From Actinomucor elegans (lineage: Eukaryota; Mucoromycota; Mucoromycetes; Mucorales; Mucoraceae), in assembly GCA_026027325.1 (NCBI GenBank), contig JAMSLZ010000009.1, positions 496,001 through 560,000 of the forward strand: 64,000 bases of DNA. Direction: 5' to 3'. Position 1 is the first letter of the stretch, and each line of letters opens with the position of its first letter. Of this stretch, positions 10,901 through 21,617 are shown piece by piece. The translations under genes and the position numbers were made by a program. The notes below the pieces were generated by a model. That model made no database searches. It saw only the letters and a program-made list of their open reading frames with translations, and was not told where the DNA came from.

Positions 10901-11670
10901 AACCATTGTTAACCATTGTTAACCTTTGTTAACCTTCGTTGATTTTTGTTGACTTTCGTTGACTTTGGTTAATTTTTGTTAACCATTGTTAACCTTTGTT
11001 AACCTTCGTTGACTTTCGTTGGCTTTCGTTGACTTTGGTTAATTTTTGTTAACCATTGTTAACCTTTGTTAACCTTTGTTAACCTTCGTTGACTTTCGTT
11101 GGCTTTGGTTAATTTTTGTTAACCATTGTTAACCGTTGCTAATCTTTGTTAACCATTGTTAACCATTGTTAACCTTTGTTAACCATTGTTAACCATTGTT
11201 AACCTTTGTTAACCATTGTTAACCTTTGTTAACTTTTGTTAACCCTCGTTGATTTTTGTTGACTTTCGTTGACTTTGGTTAATTTTTGTTAACCATTGTT
11301 AACCTTTGTTAACCACTGTTAACCATTGTTAACCATTGTTAACCTTCGTTGACTTTTGTTGACTTTCGTTGACTTTGGTTAATTTTTGTTAACCATTGTT
11401 AACCTTTGTTAACCTTCGTTGATTTTTGTTGACTTTCGTTGACTTTGGTTAACCATTGTTAACCTTTGTTAACCTTCGTTGACTTTCGTTAACCTTGGTT
11501 AATTTTTGTTAACCGTTGTTAACCTTTGTTAACCTTCGTTGACTTTCGTTGGCTTTGGTTAATTTTTGTTAACCATTGTTAACCGTTGCTAATCTTTGTT
11601 AACCTTCGTTGACTTTCGTTGGCTTTCGTTGACTTTGGTTAATTTTTGTTAACCATTGTTAGCCTTTGTT
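7951..11670 (+). repeat. 10-bp minisatellite: 372 units in perfect register
   Basis: The whole 3,720 bp is built of decamers with no insertion or deletion. The plus-strand consensus is close to AACCWTTGTT. Main unit types: aaccattgtt, aacctttgtt, aaccttcgtt, gactttcgtt, gacttttgtt, gactttggtt, aatttttgtt and aaccgttgtt. Nearly all end in GTT, so unit junctions form GTTAAC or GTTGAC (GTYRAC). Units ending GGTT are almost always followed by aatttttgtt, so unit order is not random. TAA at the GTTAAC junctions prevents any long ORF. Left edge: LINE fragment C. Right edge: a pyrimidine-rich unique sequence from 11671. Confidence 0.98.
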
Positions 11671-11909
11671 TACCCAATTCCCTTCCTCTCTCACTCTCTT
11701 TTTTTTTTTAACTACTACCTAATTAATAATAAGTCTTGTACTAATTCATTTAGTGCATCTTGAATTCAGCATAGGGACTTTATAACCTTTCACTTATCAA
11801 AAAATTCAGTAGAATGAGAAACAAATCTTTTGAAATCAGTCGTTCAGATATGGATTATCGCATGCCTCGCCAATTTTAGCCATTAGCGATCGTTTTTTAA
11901 AAGCTTATT
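11671..11909. other. short unique spacer right of the array
   Basis: Begins with a C/T-rich tract and T-run (11671-11709), then AT-rich sequence with no supported gene. No target-site duplication matching the left side of the array is visible. Confidence 0.4.
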
Positions 11910-12320
11910 TCACTTAACTCTACTTTTGACAACTAACCAAAACTGCTCAGTTGGACTCAGTTCAGAAAAATACGGAGAAAGGTATGCATATTGATATCAT
12001 TGAGAGTGAATATACTCTCCTATATCAGTTGAGCTATGGATAAGAGCATTTTTCGTGACAAAGCAATGTCCTTCCATTTCTGGATACCTATCCATTTCAT
12101 CAAGAGTAACTTTTAAAAAGCGTAGACAATGCCCTGTCACTGTTCTTGTACTATAAACATCAATTATACGTTCAAGCTTTCCCTTTTTGATACGTTTCAG
12201 AGCTCTCAAACTGATGTTAATTAAACTAGTGACAGATATTGCACCTAAAATCGATGCTGTGTTCGCTTTAATTGTAGGGATTGCAATTATTGCAGGAGCT
12301 TCCTTCTTTGACCAAGCCAT
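11910..12320 (-). pseudogene. Tc1/mariner-IS630-type DDE transposase relic
   Basis: The frame at 11997-12320 reads like the catalytic core of a DDE_3-type transposase (ILGAISVTSLINISLRAL, TVTGHCLRFLKVTLDEMD, MEGHCFVTKNALIHSSTDIG; the usual aspartate of the D-N-A-P/L-I-H block is replaced by lysine). After a frameshift near 11997 the third block appears as SPYFSELSPTEQFW, equivalent to the family's PPYSPxLNPIExxW. The N-terminal helix-turn-helix and the first aspartate block are missing. No inverted repeats were recognised. Inactive remnant. Confidence 0.7.
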
Positions 12321-12445
12321 AAATGTATCACAAGATTAGAAAATCTTTCTGGAGGTTTATTTTTTAGAAGGTGAGTACGAAAACTTATTATTATCCACAT
12401 CATAGACAATATCGTCATGCGAGTCATCTTCATGGGTGTCGCTAC

Positions 12446-13135
12446 TTATGATGGGCATGTTGGTGAAATCAAATGCTGATAAATGTTCTCGGCGGTAAAA
12501 TGGTTCTCGAATGTAGTGGAAGATGCCCAGTTAGTCATTGTGACAACGTCCTCTTCAGGAATATCCGATTGTAGAGCCAGTGTGGAAGCAGTTGATCTTA
12601 ATGATACTCGTTTTTCATCAGTGGACCACTGGGTGAGTTTGCTGATCCAAGACTGAATGATACGGGTACTGACCAATTTATTTGGCTGTAAGGAATTGAT
12701 AAACAAAGAGGTAGTTTGACAAGTAGGTCGGAAATGATAGAAAAGCTGAAAAGTATGTATTGGACAAAGTCGTGGATCGATGCGAGCATTGATTTGAAAA
12801 GACTTGATAATATGCCGCCGTTGCCTTTCTTTTTCTTTTGGGCAGTGAACCTCAAATAAAAGAGTAGAACCGGCAGAGACCGAAACCGAGGAAAGAGGAA
12901 TACGATGTAAATCAGAGGGTCGAAGAAAACAAACAATACCGAGAAGGAAGGAGAGCTTGCTTTGTAGAGTAGCGAATGTGATAGTATTGTTATTTAATGC
13001 CATTATATGATCGATTGTTGGTTGAAGACTAATAGTTGGTCGATGCAGTCGCGTAGGTGGTGCTTGTCCAAGAAGGGTAGTGATAAACGAGTTGAGGCGT
13101 TCATCTTCTCGAATACTGCTTGGATTGTATTGCAA
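12446..13135 (-). pseudogene. DIRS copy 1 tyrosine recombinase
   Basis: Catalytic half of a DIRS-type tyrosine recombinase. The first catalytic Arg block is visible as LGIVCFLRPSDLHRIPL. The HxxR block reads RVSLRSTASTLAL, with Arg present but the His position replaced. The C-terminal block reads NWASSTTFENHF, where the nucleophilic Tyr (usually HY) is Phe. Upstream (13136-13330) the frame is lost. Missing His and Tyr make it catalytically dead even if expressed. Confidence 0.7.
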
Positions 13136-13411
13136 GTTAGTTATTGCATATCAAAAAAGTTGAATAGTCGAAATTGCATATGACCGACTAGTGTACATAT
13201 TACCCAAAAAGTTGATAAGCTCGGCTGGAGTAAAAAATTGTTGTGAAATTTGTTTCTCAATGCACCATTTAAGAAACAGAAGTTACCCGGGTTTATAAGA
13301 CTTATTCTTTAAGCTATCCTGTACACAATTGTTGGTAAAAAATGGCTTGAGCATTTGCATTTAAATTAGATTGCTGGTACTTTGCACGGATAAGTTCCAA
13401 ATGGTGAGTTT

Positions 13412-14318
13412 CTAAGTACTGTTTGTCATTGGCCAAATCGAAGTTGGTGACGGAAGGACAATAGCCGATTGGTGGAGCAGTAAAGGTGAACTGATGCTCA
13501 GGACTAAATTGTAGGGAACCAAAGCGCACTGGGCCACCAAGGTATTGCCATAATGACTTATGGAAGTTTCTCCTGAGTAATCTTCTGAAGGCTTAGACTG
13601 ATTAAGTTTCATGCGCGGGTTCAAGTATGGACGTTGAAATTGATTCCAAGGGGTTGTGAAGGCGTCAGTAGATAAGCTGCCCAGATCGGGAAACCAAGAC
13701 ACGTACTTTGGAAGTTGTTTCGTTATCCTGTCGGCAAACAAATCGATGTCGTTTTGACCCAGATGGTGTTGTAGAGCTGCGAAGGTTGCTGGAGTGATCA
13801 TCCAATTGTTCTTCCGAAATAGGCGACGGTATTGTCGATCCCAGAAATATGACTGGATTGAATGGTTATTCCTCGTTGAAGACACCATTTTCACAACTGA
13901 GTTGCTAATTCCATCAGGGGGGAAGGACCAGGTTCCACACTGCTTGTTCATATGTCATAGATATTGTATTGTCCGTTCGGATAAGAATTCGCATGTTATG
14001 TAGATTCGGAAAAGTCTTCAAGGCGAGAAATGCTACTTTGAGTTCTCTCCAATTGATCGACACTTGTACTTCTTGGTGAATCCAATGTCCAAATGTAGTT
14101 TGATGTTTGTTGTTGCACAATTGTAAGCTGCATTCCCATCCACTGTTGTTGGCGTCGACATAAACGGTTTGCTGAGGTGTCTGTGGCAATATGCTCTTGC
14201 CGTTCCAATGAGTGATGTTGTTCTTCCACCAAGTGAGCTCCTGTATGCATTCGACGGTCAGTTGTTGAGGTTTGTCCCAATCGTCGGATGGTCGTACTGT
14301 TTGATTTTTCACCCGCAA
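13412..14318 (-). pseudogene. DIRS copy 1 RNase H region
   Basis: The frame at 13914-14318 carries RNase H landmarks: TVYVDANNSGWEC (first Asp), INWRELKVAFLALK (Glu) and ILIRTDNTIS (second Asp). The following frame (13412-13951) holds the conserved linker of DIRS and Ty3-like elements, NDIDLFADRITKQLPKYVSW, then DAFTTPWNQFQ. A frameshift near 13915-13950 separates the two. Confidence 0.7.
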
Positions 14319-15482
14319 TAAGTGTCAAGTGTATAATCGAGCTGGCATTAATGCAAATGTTGCAGCTTGCATTTTCATGGTAAGGCTGTAGATGGTGGGG
14401 GACGATTGTAACGTATTTTTCAAGATCTGTTGAATACTTCAACGTAAATCTCTTAGTTTCTTCCCGGGAAGTTGTACTGTAATTGTTGTAGAATCCAATA
14501 AGAAGCTGAGGTGTTCTATTGATTGTCGAGGTTTCAGAATTGATTTGTGGTAATTGATGATCCATCCTAATGATCCGAGTTTCTGGACAACTAATTGAGT
14601 CTGTTGAGTTGCCTGAGCTGCTTGAGCTGCCTGAGCTGTTGAATCGAAGATGATGACCTAGTCGTCGAGATAAGCACTCAATCGAATCTTTTAAGACCTT
14701 GCCCATTCCAAAATTGGTTTGGTGAGTTTGGTGAACAACCAAGGAACTAATGATAGACCAAAAAGAGTTGTACAAAATAGGTAGGTTTTGCCTTTCCAGT
14801 TTAGCCGAAGATATGGTCTGGAGTCTACATGAACGGGAATATGCAGAAAGGCATCTGGCAGGTCTATGGAGGTTAGATAATTGTATAGTGGACATAGCTA
14901 TTTTACATAGAATAGTAATAGAAGTGTACCTGAATAATTAACTCGTGTAATCGTGACTAGTTATATTTACTCTATGTAACCACTACCCAACCCATTAATA
15001 ACAGAAGGCTGGCAGTGGTAGAATAAATCTCTTGTTTTCCGTGTCGTTAATTAAACACTTACCCAACTAATTACGAACATCTCAGGAAACATCTCAAATT
15101 GTTCCGTCTGGTTTGTTTGGTAACTTCCTGCAATGCTCCCATTTTGAAATGTAGGGCTTGAATATAGTTGTTGAGTTTTTTTTTTCAAGTTGAATACGGG
15201 GCGGGAGTCACCGGTTTTCTCTGAAATCACAAACATGCTGTTGTAAAAGCCTGGTGTGGTAGGTTGAATGCCTTCTATTGCACCTTTGTTGAGTAAAAGT
15301 GAAACTTCTTGATCCAATAATTGGTCTTGTTGATTGTACGGAATGGTTGGTTGAAGTTGTACGCGGAGTGGAGGTGAAGAGGTGTGTTGTAAACGCTCAT
15401 GATTATATGAATAAAAGAATGCTATACAGATATAAAATCGTAAATATATCCTTATATATAGCTGCAGAAGTGTACTAAGCAT
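14319..15482 (-). pseudogene. DIRS copy 1 reverse transcriptase
   Basis: The N-terminal RT region lies at 15150-15390 (LLNKGAIEGIQPTTPGFYN, SRPVFNLKK). After a roughly 170-bp interruption, the palm resumes at about 14890 with SIDLPDAFLHIPVH (motif A), KTYLFCTTLFGLSLVPWLF and the catalytic block LSAYLDD near 14660-14680. Stops and shifts occur throughout. The interruption at 14890-15060 begins with GTAAGTG and ends in TAG on the coding strand, so it may be a retained or acquired intron. Confidence 0.65.
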
Positions 15483-15876
15483 TATTACCCAGAACTAGGT
15501 TCCAAATGACTGTATTTGATTAACGTTGAAGATCTTTATTTATATCTCACATTGAACAAGTAGATGCTAATTGATAAATACTATCTCTAACACCAAATAT
15601 GCATCAAATACTATTACCTTTGAATATAAGTATCCCGATCACTCCTCGCCGCTAACCTTGGTCCGCTCATTTGGTTATTATCCCTGGTCTTCATTATACG
15701 CAGTCCAACCTTGTTCCTGGCAAATCGTAATATGAATTTAGAATCAAGCGCTGATCGCAAAAAAAGTATACAAGAGATGCATTTTATCACCCTCTGACCA
15801 GTTAATCAATCCTTGATATGCAATAAAAACTATAAACAGTTTTAAAAGTGTTTCTCTATCTTTCTATAATTTCTAT

Positions 15877-17161
15877 CTACCACTCTTCACAACAAGGTGA
15901 ATGGAATTTGGAATCTGTGATGAATTGTTTTGAGACGCCAGTCGTCGATGAAAAGAGTAATCCATTGAGAATATTACTGGGTGAGACGGCCCCCCAACGA
16001 TTAACAACGAATAATGTATTGCTGGTTGTTGCGAAAGGGATTGTTGTTTGCCCTGGATTTGTTGTTGTTGCTGGGATAATCGCCCTGCTGAGAGGATGGA
16101 CCTGATCGAAAAAACTGCTGAGCTTGGACGGTTTGGGCTTGATTAAAGTTACGCTTCTTATTTCGAAGGCCTCTAGCAGTTTTGATAGCTTGAGAAGTAT
16201 TAGTTTGTTGAACCAAAGCTGCTTGGAAGTCTGCTGGTGACATCGTAAAATTAGTATTGTTAGTTGTTGTAGCAGAAGTGAAGAAAGGATTGATAGTTTG
16301 AAAGCGATATTGTTACGCATGTCATTGATCTGCACCGGGACATTGAATAACAGGGCTCTACAATCCTTCAGCATATGTAAATAACGCTGGATATTTTCAT
16401 TATTGATATTTTGACTGATCTCAAGCCCCAGAACATCTAGAGGTCTAAAGACACCTGACAGTAGATACTGCAAACGCTTAAGAGACATATCTTGTTTGGC
16501 CTGATACTTATTCATCTTGCGTGCTGCGCTGGGAATGGTATCAGGGGGGCTGGTACTGAAGACTTTCGATGTTGGTGTGGTGAAATCCACATTTAGCACT
16601 CTGCATATATTAAAAAGACGAGATTCATTTAACTATCTATCAAGAGGAAGGTTTGGATCACCGCTGAAAAAGACAATTAATGCAGAGTGAGCATATATTA
16701 GAAAGATCTTTGATTGTTACTAAGGAACCATTTTCTTTGAAGTACAAATACAAGAGATACAAGCTAGATAGAATAACTTAACTCACTTTGAATCAATAAA
16801 ACCCCATAAAACAGTTCTAACTGATTTACTCGCTTTTTATTCAATTTTTACTACAGTTGGAATACTGATCGACAGTCTTACAACGTTAATCATCAGTAAG
16901 CATTGTACTAGGGAATAGCAGAGAGTTTAATGAAAGAGCTTCTGTTAAAAAGGGCGAAGGGGCCCAAGAGTAAGATGGTCGAACCCTCAACGAGTGAAGA
17001 GCGGAAAGAGTCTTTTCCTCATCCTCCATGCTGGCACCAGGGGATGTAAGGGGCTCGGTTGAAGGTTGAACGCTTGATTGTGCTACTATCTGTTCGAGTT
17101 GAAGTAGTCTTTGTTGCATAGCAAGGAATTTTTCATTTTGGTTAGTTGAATTGGAGTCCAT
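15877..17161 (-). pseudogene. DIRS copy 1 gag-like region
   Basis: The start MDSNSTNQNEKFLAMQQRLL is at 17161 and the first frame ends near 16886. After about 290 bp of unrelated sequence a second frame (16599-15877) continues with ARKMNKYQAKQDMSLKRLQY and GVFRPLDVLG, a gag-like core, and an Asn/Gln-rich tail. Near 15890-15990 another frame gives GGRL and FIDDWRLKTIHHRFQIPF, the junction motif preceding DIRS reverse transcriptases. Function: presumed nucleocapsid; inactive here. Confidence 0.6.
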
Positions 17162-17480
17162 ATTTGCAGTGTTGACCGAGCGAAAAGATGATCAACTATA
17201 CATATCATATCATTAGAGTTTCTTTTATTACTATTTTCCGCTGACTTTAAATAAAAAAAAAAGATAAAGCAATCATATTTCATATTTTTATTTTCATGTC
17301 TAAATATCCAAATATTATCATTTGCTAAATTGAGAAAAAATAATGCGCACGTTACCGCATTGGAGTCTGAGTCAAAGGCAACAAGAATTGCTGTAGGTAC
17401 GACCAACAATTGAGAATCTACTACAAGTAAATTGCATCTTTTTATTATTACATGATATATGATGATGTACAGAGAAAAAA
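17162..17480. other. AT-rich spacer between DIRS copy 1 and the S41 peptidase
   Basis: Contains an A-run near 17252-17262. No gene is supported. It would hold the 5' flank of the DIRS element and the 3' UTR of the peptidase gene. Confidence 0.4.
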
Positions 17481-19545
17481 TTAGTTTTCATCAGTAACAA
17501 GAGGACACTGTCCAGCCAAAACCACTTTGGCAACGTCAGCCCACAACTTTTTAATATCATCAGCGTTACTATCGTCGAAATGCATTCTACAGTCAGCATT
17601 GATAGCATTGTATTCAAGCAAATCAGTTTGATCGCCATTGAAGGTCTCTTTTGGTCTATAGACTTCTCTAAAGGTCCAGCCCATATCGGCACGTTCAGGG
17701 AAAGGTGAAGGAGCATCAGGATCATTTTGAAGACCCAAGATCTCCAAGTCCATTAAAAAGCTAGACAAACGATCGCTTTCTCCACCGGGGAATGAAGCAA
17801 ATTGCATACGATTGCCACGAATGCCGCCCAAACCCATAGCAGGTACTTGATGTGATAAACGAAGACGAGAGGCAACAATAGCACAGGTAGAACCACAACG
17901 ACCATCCGACAAGATCAAAACGTCCGAAGGCTTCCATTTGGTATTCTTGAACTTTTTGGTAGAGATGGTATCAACCCAGCCAGCACAGCTAAGTGTAACA
18001 GGTTGTGAAAACTTGACATTATCAGTCTTGCCTCGAGTGTATGATTTGGTTTTAGTGAACCAAGAACTTCCTTCAAAGCCATCGGATTTGTAATCGAGCC
18101 ATTTGGTATTTTCTTGCTCATAGGCAGCTTTAACGACACGTTCAAGGAAAGGTGAATACTTGATATCCGAAGGATAATCGGGAGTCGAGTTGAAGAAGGT
18201 GCTAATAAGAAATTCACCGGCACAGGCATCACCACCACCGTTAGATGATAGATCCAAGATAATCTTTTCAACACCATTTTTTTCAAAGTTTTCAAGACCG
18301 GCAATGAAATCGTCAGCAAAATCTTGTCTGTCGCTCGAAGCAATAGAGAAACTTTGAATATCGATAACACCAACATTCTTGTATTCACCTGTCAGCTGAA
18401 TAAATTCACTGTAAGGGCCACGACTGTTACCAACTGCATTTACAGCGACATTGTTGCCGCCTGAAGATAAGGCGAAAACTTCACCTTCGTAAATGGTTTT
18501 GAGTTCATGAACATCGTAATGGATATTGCGCTTAGTGACATTTTTATGGTCGTTTTGATGAGCGGATTGACAAAAGTTGGTCCAGTAACTATCGGCATTT
18601 TGGAAATTGGGAGGAACTTGAGCAACCCAAGGCACTTGTACCGTGAAAGGTTCATCGTATTCTTCTTGAATGGGTAGTGTGCCTTGCTTGGGACAACGCA
18701 TGGTATAATTGTGGAATTCTTGAGCAGGCAAGAAACGATGATAACCTAAATCATCAGCACCATCGTCCCAGCCATGGAAGTAACTCTTTGTATTCATGAT
18801 ATTATTGAAACATGTGTTAGCATCTTTGCTTTCGCCGTTGTTATTCACAGCATAATTGACAATCATATCCATAGCTTCAGCACCATCGATCTCGGTGACT
18901 TCACAGCCTACCCAAGATTCTTTTGCTTCGGGCCAAACATCATTTTTGACATAAGCAACGTTGGCTACTAATCTTTGGTTTCTAAGCAATGCGTTGAGCT
19001 GGATAGGCTGCCAGAATATGAACTGACGGTAACAAAAGGGAGAATAAGACTAAAAACAAATAATGTAAGAACATAATTATTTTCAATATACAGCGGATAC
19101 ATACCAAATGGGCGTCTTGTACTTTATCTAATAACAAAGCAACGGCTTCTTGAAATGCTCGGTCGGATTGCCAGTCTTCTTTCAGGATCAAATCAAGACC
19201 ATATGAAATATCTACAGGTGTAATAGCCAATCCTTCGACTTTGGGTGGTGCAGCAGCGACTTCCTATTGGGTAGATTATATAAGAGGGTGCTAATATATC
19301 GATTGTTTTTCATTTACATTAAAGACATAGAGTTCTTTTGTCACTTTTCTAACAGTGTCCACAGTTTGTTGAGCGACTTCTTTATCGTATTTAAAGTAAT
19401 CTAAACAGGCTTTTGCTTCAGTAAAACTGGCAGTCTTATTTCCAGCAATAAGAGCACAGGGATCAACAGCAGCAAGCACTTGAGTGGCTGCTAATGAAGC
19501 AATGAGGGTTAATGAACCAAGCAAGTTCTTTTTACTTGGTAGCAT
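17481..19545 (-). CDS. secreted S41-family (tail-specific/CPAF-like) peptidase
   Basis: Three exons, 19545-19318, 19263-19105 and 19022-17481, join in phase and give 642 aa. The N-terminus has a clear signal peptide (MLPSKKNLLGSLTLIASLAA, then TQVLAAV). The second exon ends LLLDKVQDAHL, matching the S41 core 'D-x-H' motif. The catalytic domain shows IILDLSSNGGGDAC, then ILSDGRCGSTCAI, where the Ser in GSTCA is the expected nucleophile. Many cysteines fit an extracellular enzyme. Family role: serine peptidases of the C-terminal processing type; fungal secreted members are poorly studied, so the substrate is unknown. The gene looks intact. ELP6 lies 180 bp upstream on the same strand. Confidence 0.85.
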
Positions 19546-19640
19546 TTTGTTGTAAATGAATGTAAAAGAAAAGAAAAAAAAAAAAAGGTAAAAGTAAAAG
19601 AAAAGGAACCAGACACTGTTTTATTATTCTTTTTTTTTTC

Positions 19641-19650
19641 TATTTATAAA
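19641..19650 (-). promoter_or_regulatory. TATA box of the S41 peptidase gene
   Basis: Minus-strand TTTATAAATA lies about 95 bp upstream of the ATG at 19545, followed by an A/T-rich leader. Typical position for a fungal TATA element. Confidence 0.5.
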
Positions 19651-19725
19651 ATGCAGGCTAATTATAAAAGACAATAACGTTCGTGTACCCGTATCCAATA
19701 ACCTGTAAATTGGCTTTTATCCTAA

Positions 19726-20577
19726 TTAGACATGAGAAACACCTTTAGCAAAAAAATGGACACTATTATCCAAAATCTTGTAATGCAAAGATTGCTGGGG
19801 TGTATGGTAATGAGCAAAGTTAGTTTGCTGAGGCCCATAGATAATATCCAATTGACCATGCACATCCCGAGCTAAACCACTATGAATAGGCTGCACTTGA
19901 AGCACGAGATTTGAACCATAAATCACACTCTTTATGAAATTATCTTGTTCTTCATCCTCAGCGCCTTCTTCATCCGCATGCATTACAGTTAATAATACGC
20001 CTTGTACGCGTTCCATCAAACTTCTCAACTTCATTATCAACGCAGTGACTTGTTTCATGTCAAATCCATTATACAAGAGTACACTTAGATCGTCCAGGAC
20101 TAACAGCGTGTTTGGCTTTGTAACATACGTTTCGATCTTTTTATAAAATAGCTTTAGTAATTGCGTGTCATTGGTGTATTCGAGCGTATCCGTAGGCGCA
20201 GTGAGTGCTTTGCTAGGTGGATAAGGTGTTGTGTTTGTATATTCATTCAAATGAGTTAAGCCGTCCAAGAACGTAAACTTGCCCGATTGTTTATAGGTTT
20301 GCAAGTTGATACCCTACAAAGAAACAAAATTCAGATACAGTCTTTCAAAAGAGAGCTTTCTAGTTACCAGTTTACGTCCAATCAAAAAGTAATGGTTAAA
20401 GATCTGCGCTAAACCAACTAAAACTACGTGTTTATCACCTTTCAGTTGATTACCAACAAAGTGGTGAATCAAAAAGTTGGCATCTGATTTTAGCGTGTCA
20501 GTAACAACGATATGTGAATTAGAAGGTGCTAAATTGTTTGGAAAGGCAAGTGCTGCGTCTAATGTAGCGTAACCCAT
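19726..20577 (-). CDS. ELP6: Elongator complex subunit ELP6
   Basis: Two exons, 20577-20368 and 20313-19726, in phase, 265 aa. The first exon starts MGYATLDAALAFPNN with SHIVVTDTLKSDANFLIHHF and HVVLVGLAQIFNHYFLIGRK, the ELP6/RecA-like core. The second contains TLLVLDDLSVLLYNGF (the Walker-B-like strand; Elongator RecA-like subunits lack full ATPase sites) and a C-terminal strand set ending SVHFFAKGVSHV. Known role: with ELP4 and ELP5 forms the hexameric ring of Elongator, needed for wobble-uridine tRNA modification. Length matches the family. Confidence 0.88.
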
Positions 20578-21617
20578 ATTATTCTGTATGGTAGGAGAAG
20601 AATTGAATGAAACTCATTAGAAGGTGAAAAGCAGCTTCCATGAAACGCAGTCACTAGATATATGTTGACAAGGTGTACCTTCAAAGCCTATTCCTCAGAC
20701 CTTGATCGTTGCTTTGATGATAAAGGTTGCATATATTATAGCTCATAGCTAAAGCATTTTCACTATAGTTCAAGATATGCTACAAGAATATTCTTTCTGG
20801 CATTTCTTTCATATCATAAGCTCGTTTTTCTGAATTATTTGATAGATTCCAACAGATAAAAGCGCTTATAATATAACAGTACCAGACTAATAACTGCATA
20901 CAATAATCTAAAATAACTAGAGTTAGATCACAATGTTCGTTATCCCCTATCTATAGAAACCAAAATTTGATGTGATACTGTCGGGATATGGAGTACATAT
21001 CAATTTAGTAATAACATAATACATACATTGTTTTATAACCAAGTAAAAGCTGCTAGTAGATGAAACAGTTTATTTATGCGCGAATTACACATCAGATCTG
21101 ACATTGGATTGAGAATGGCCGAGAGATCTAAAGACATCCAAACGAACAAATCCCAAAAGGGTGGGATTCAGGCGCATAATTGAAACTCCTCACTTTTTTC
21201 AACTCTTTCTTCGAGGCATGAATCTTAGGTGAGTAGGTTCCTTATATCTGATAATATACATCAATAATTTTGCTATATATTTATAACTTAAAAGTGTGAG
21301 AGTTACGCTTGTATTTCAAAGAACACAAAAAATCGAGGCTTTATCAATTAAAAACTTCATGGATATATAGAAACATAAAATGATACCTATCCCATTAGAT
21401 GGTACTATTCAATTTTTATTTTTCACAAACTTTGTTGAATCACTTTCTAGGTATCGACAGGTTTTACTTGTTAAGAACTGAATTGATAGTCATGCTACCA
21501 AAAAAATTTTCGATTTTGATTAAATGAATGGTTGTTTAATAACCAATTAAAAAAAAAAAAAAATTATATACTTTAAATGCCTCCTAAGTAATAAAGGTAT
21601 AAGGGAATTGCTTTTTA
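20578..21617. other. intergenic region upstream of ELP6
   Basis: AT-rich with no protein-like frame on either strand. An A-run of about 14 lies near 21549-21562. Presumably contains the ELP6 promoter and the 3' flank of the unrecognised gene at 21618-22313. Confidence 0.4.

Larger units (their letters stand above)
12446..17161 (-). mobile_element. degenerate DIRS-type retroelement (copy 1)
   Basis: On the minus strand the order is gag-like, RT, RNase H, then tyrosine recombinase, which is diagnostic for DIRS elements (no integrase or protease). All frames are broken by stops and frameshifts, and non-homologous stretches interrupt the element near 16600-16890, 15395-15885 and 14890-15060. I could not find the inverted terminal repeats or internal complementary region that the second copy (39474-43814) has, so the outer ends are undefined. 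It is distinct in sequence from copy 2. Confidence 0.75.

Noticed and set aside
7951..11670. CRISPR array or telomeric/centromeric satellite
   Set aside because: There are no spacers of constant length between repeats and the genome is eukaryotic; the decamer is not a known telomere repeat, and a centromere role cannot be judged without chromatin data.
13996..14895. 299-codon minus-strand frame within DIRS copy 1
   Set aside because: Its translation lacks RT motifs; the true, broken RT frame (DLPDAFLHIPVH, SAYLDD) runs in another phase, so this long frame is a coincidence.
15848..16105. Plus-strand frame with a hydrophobic end in DIRS copy 1
   Set aside because: It is antisense to the gag/RT junction region of the element and has no independent support.
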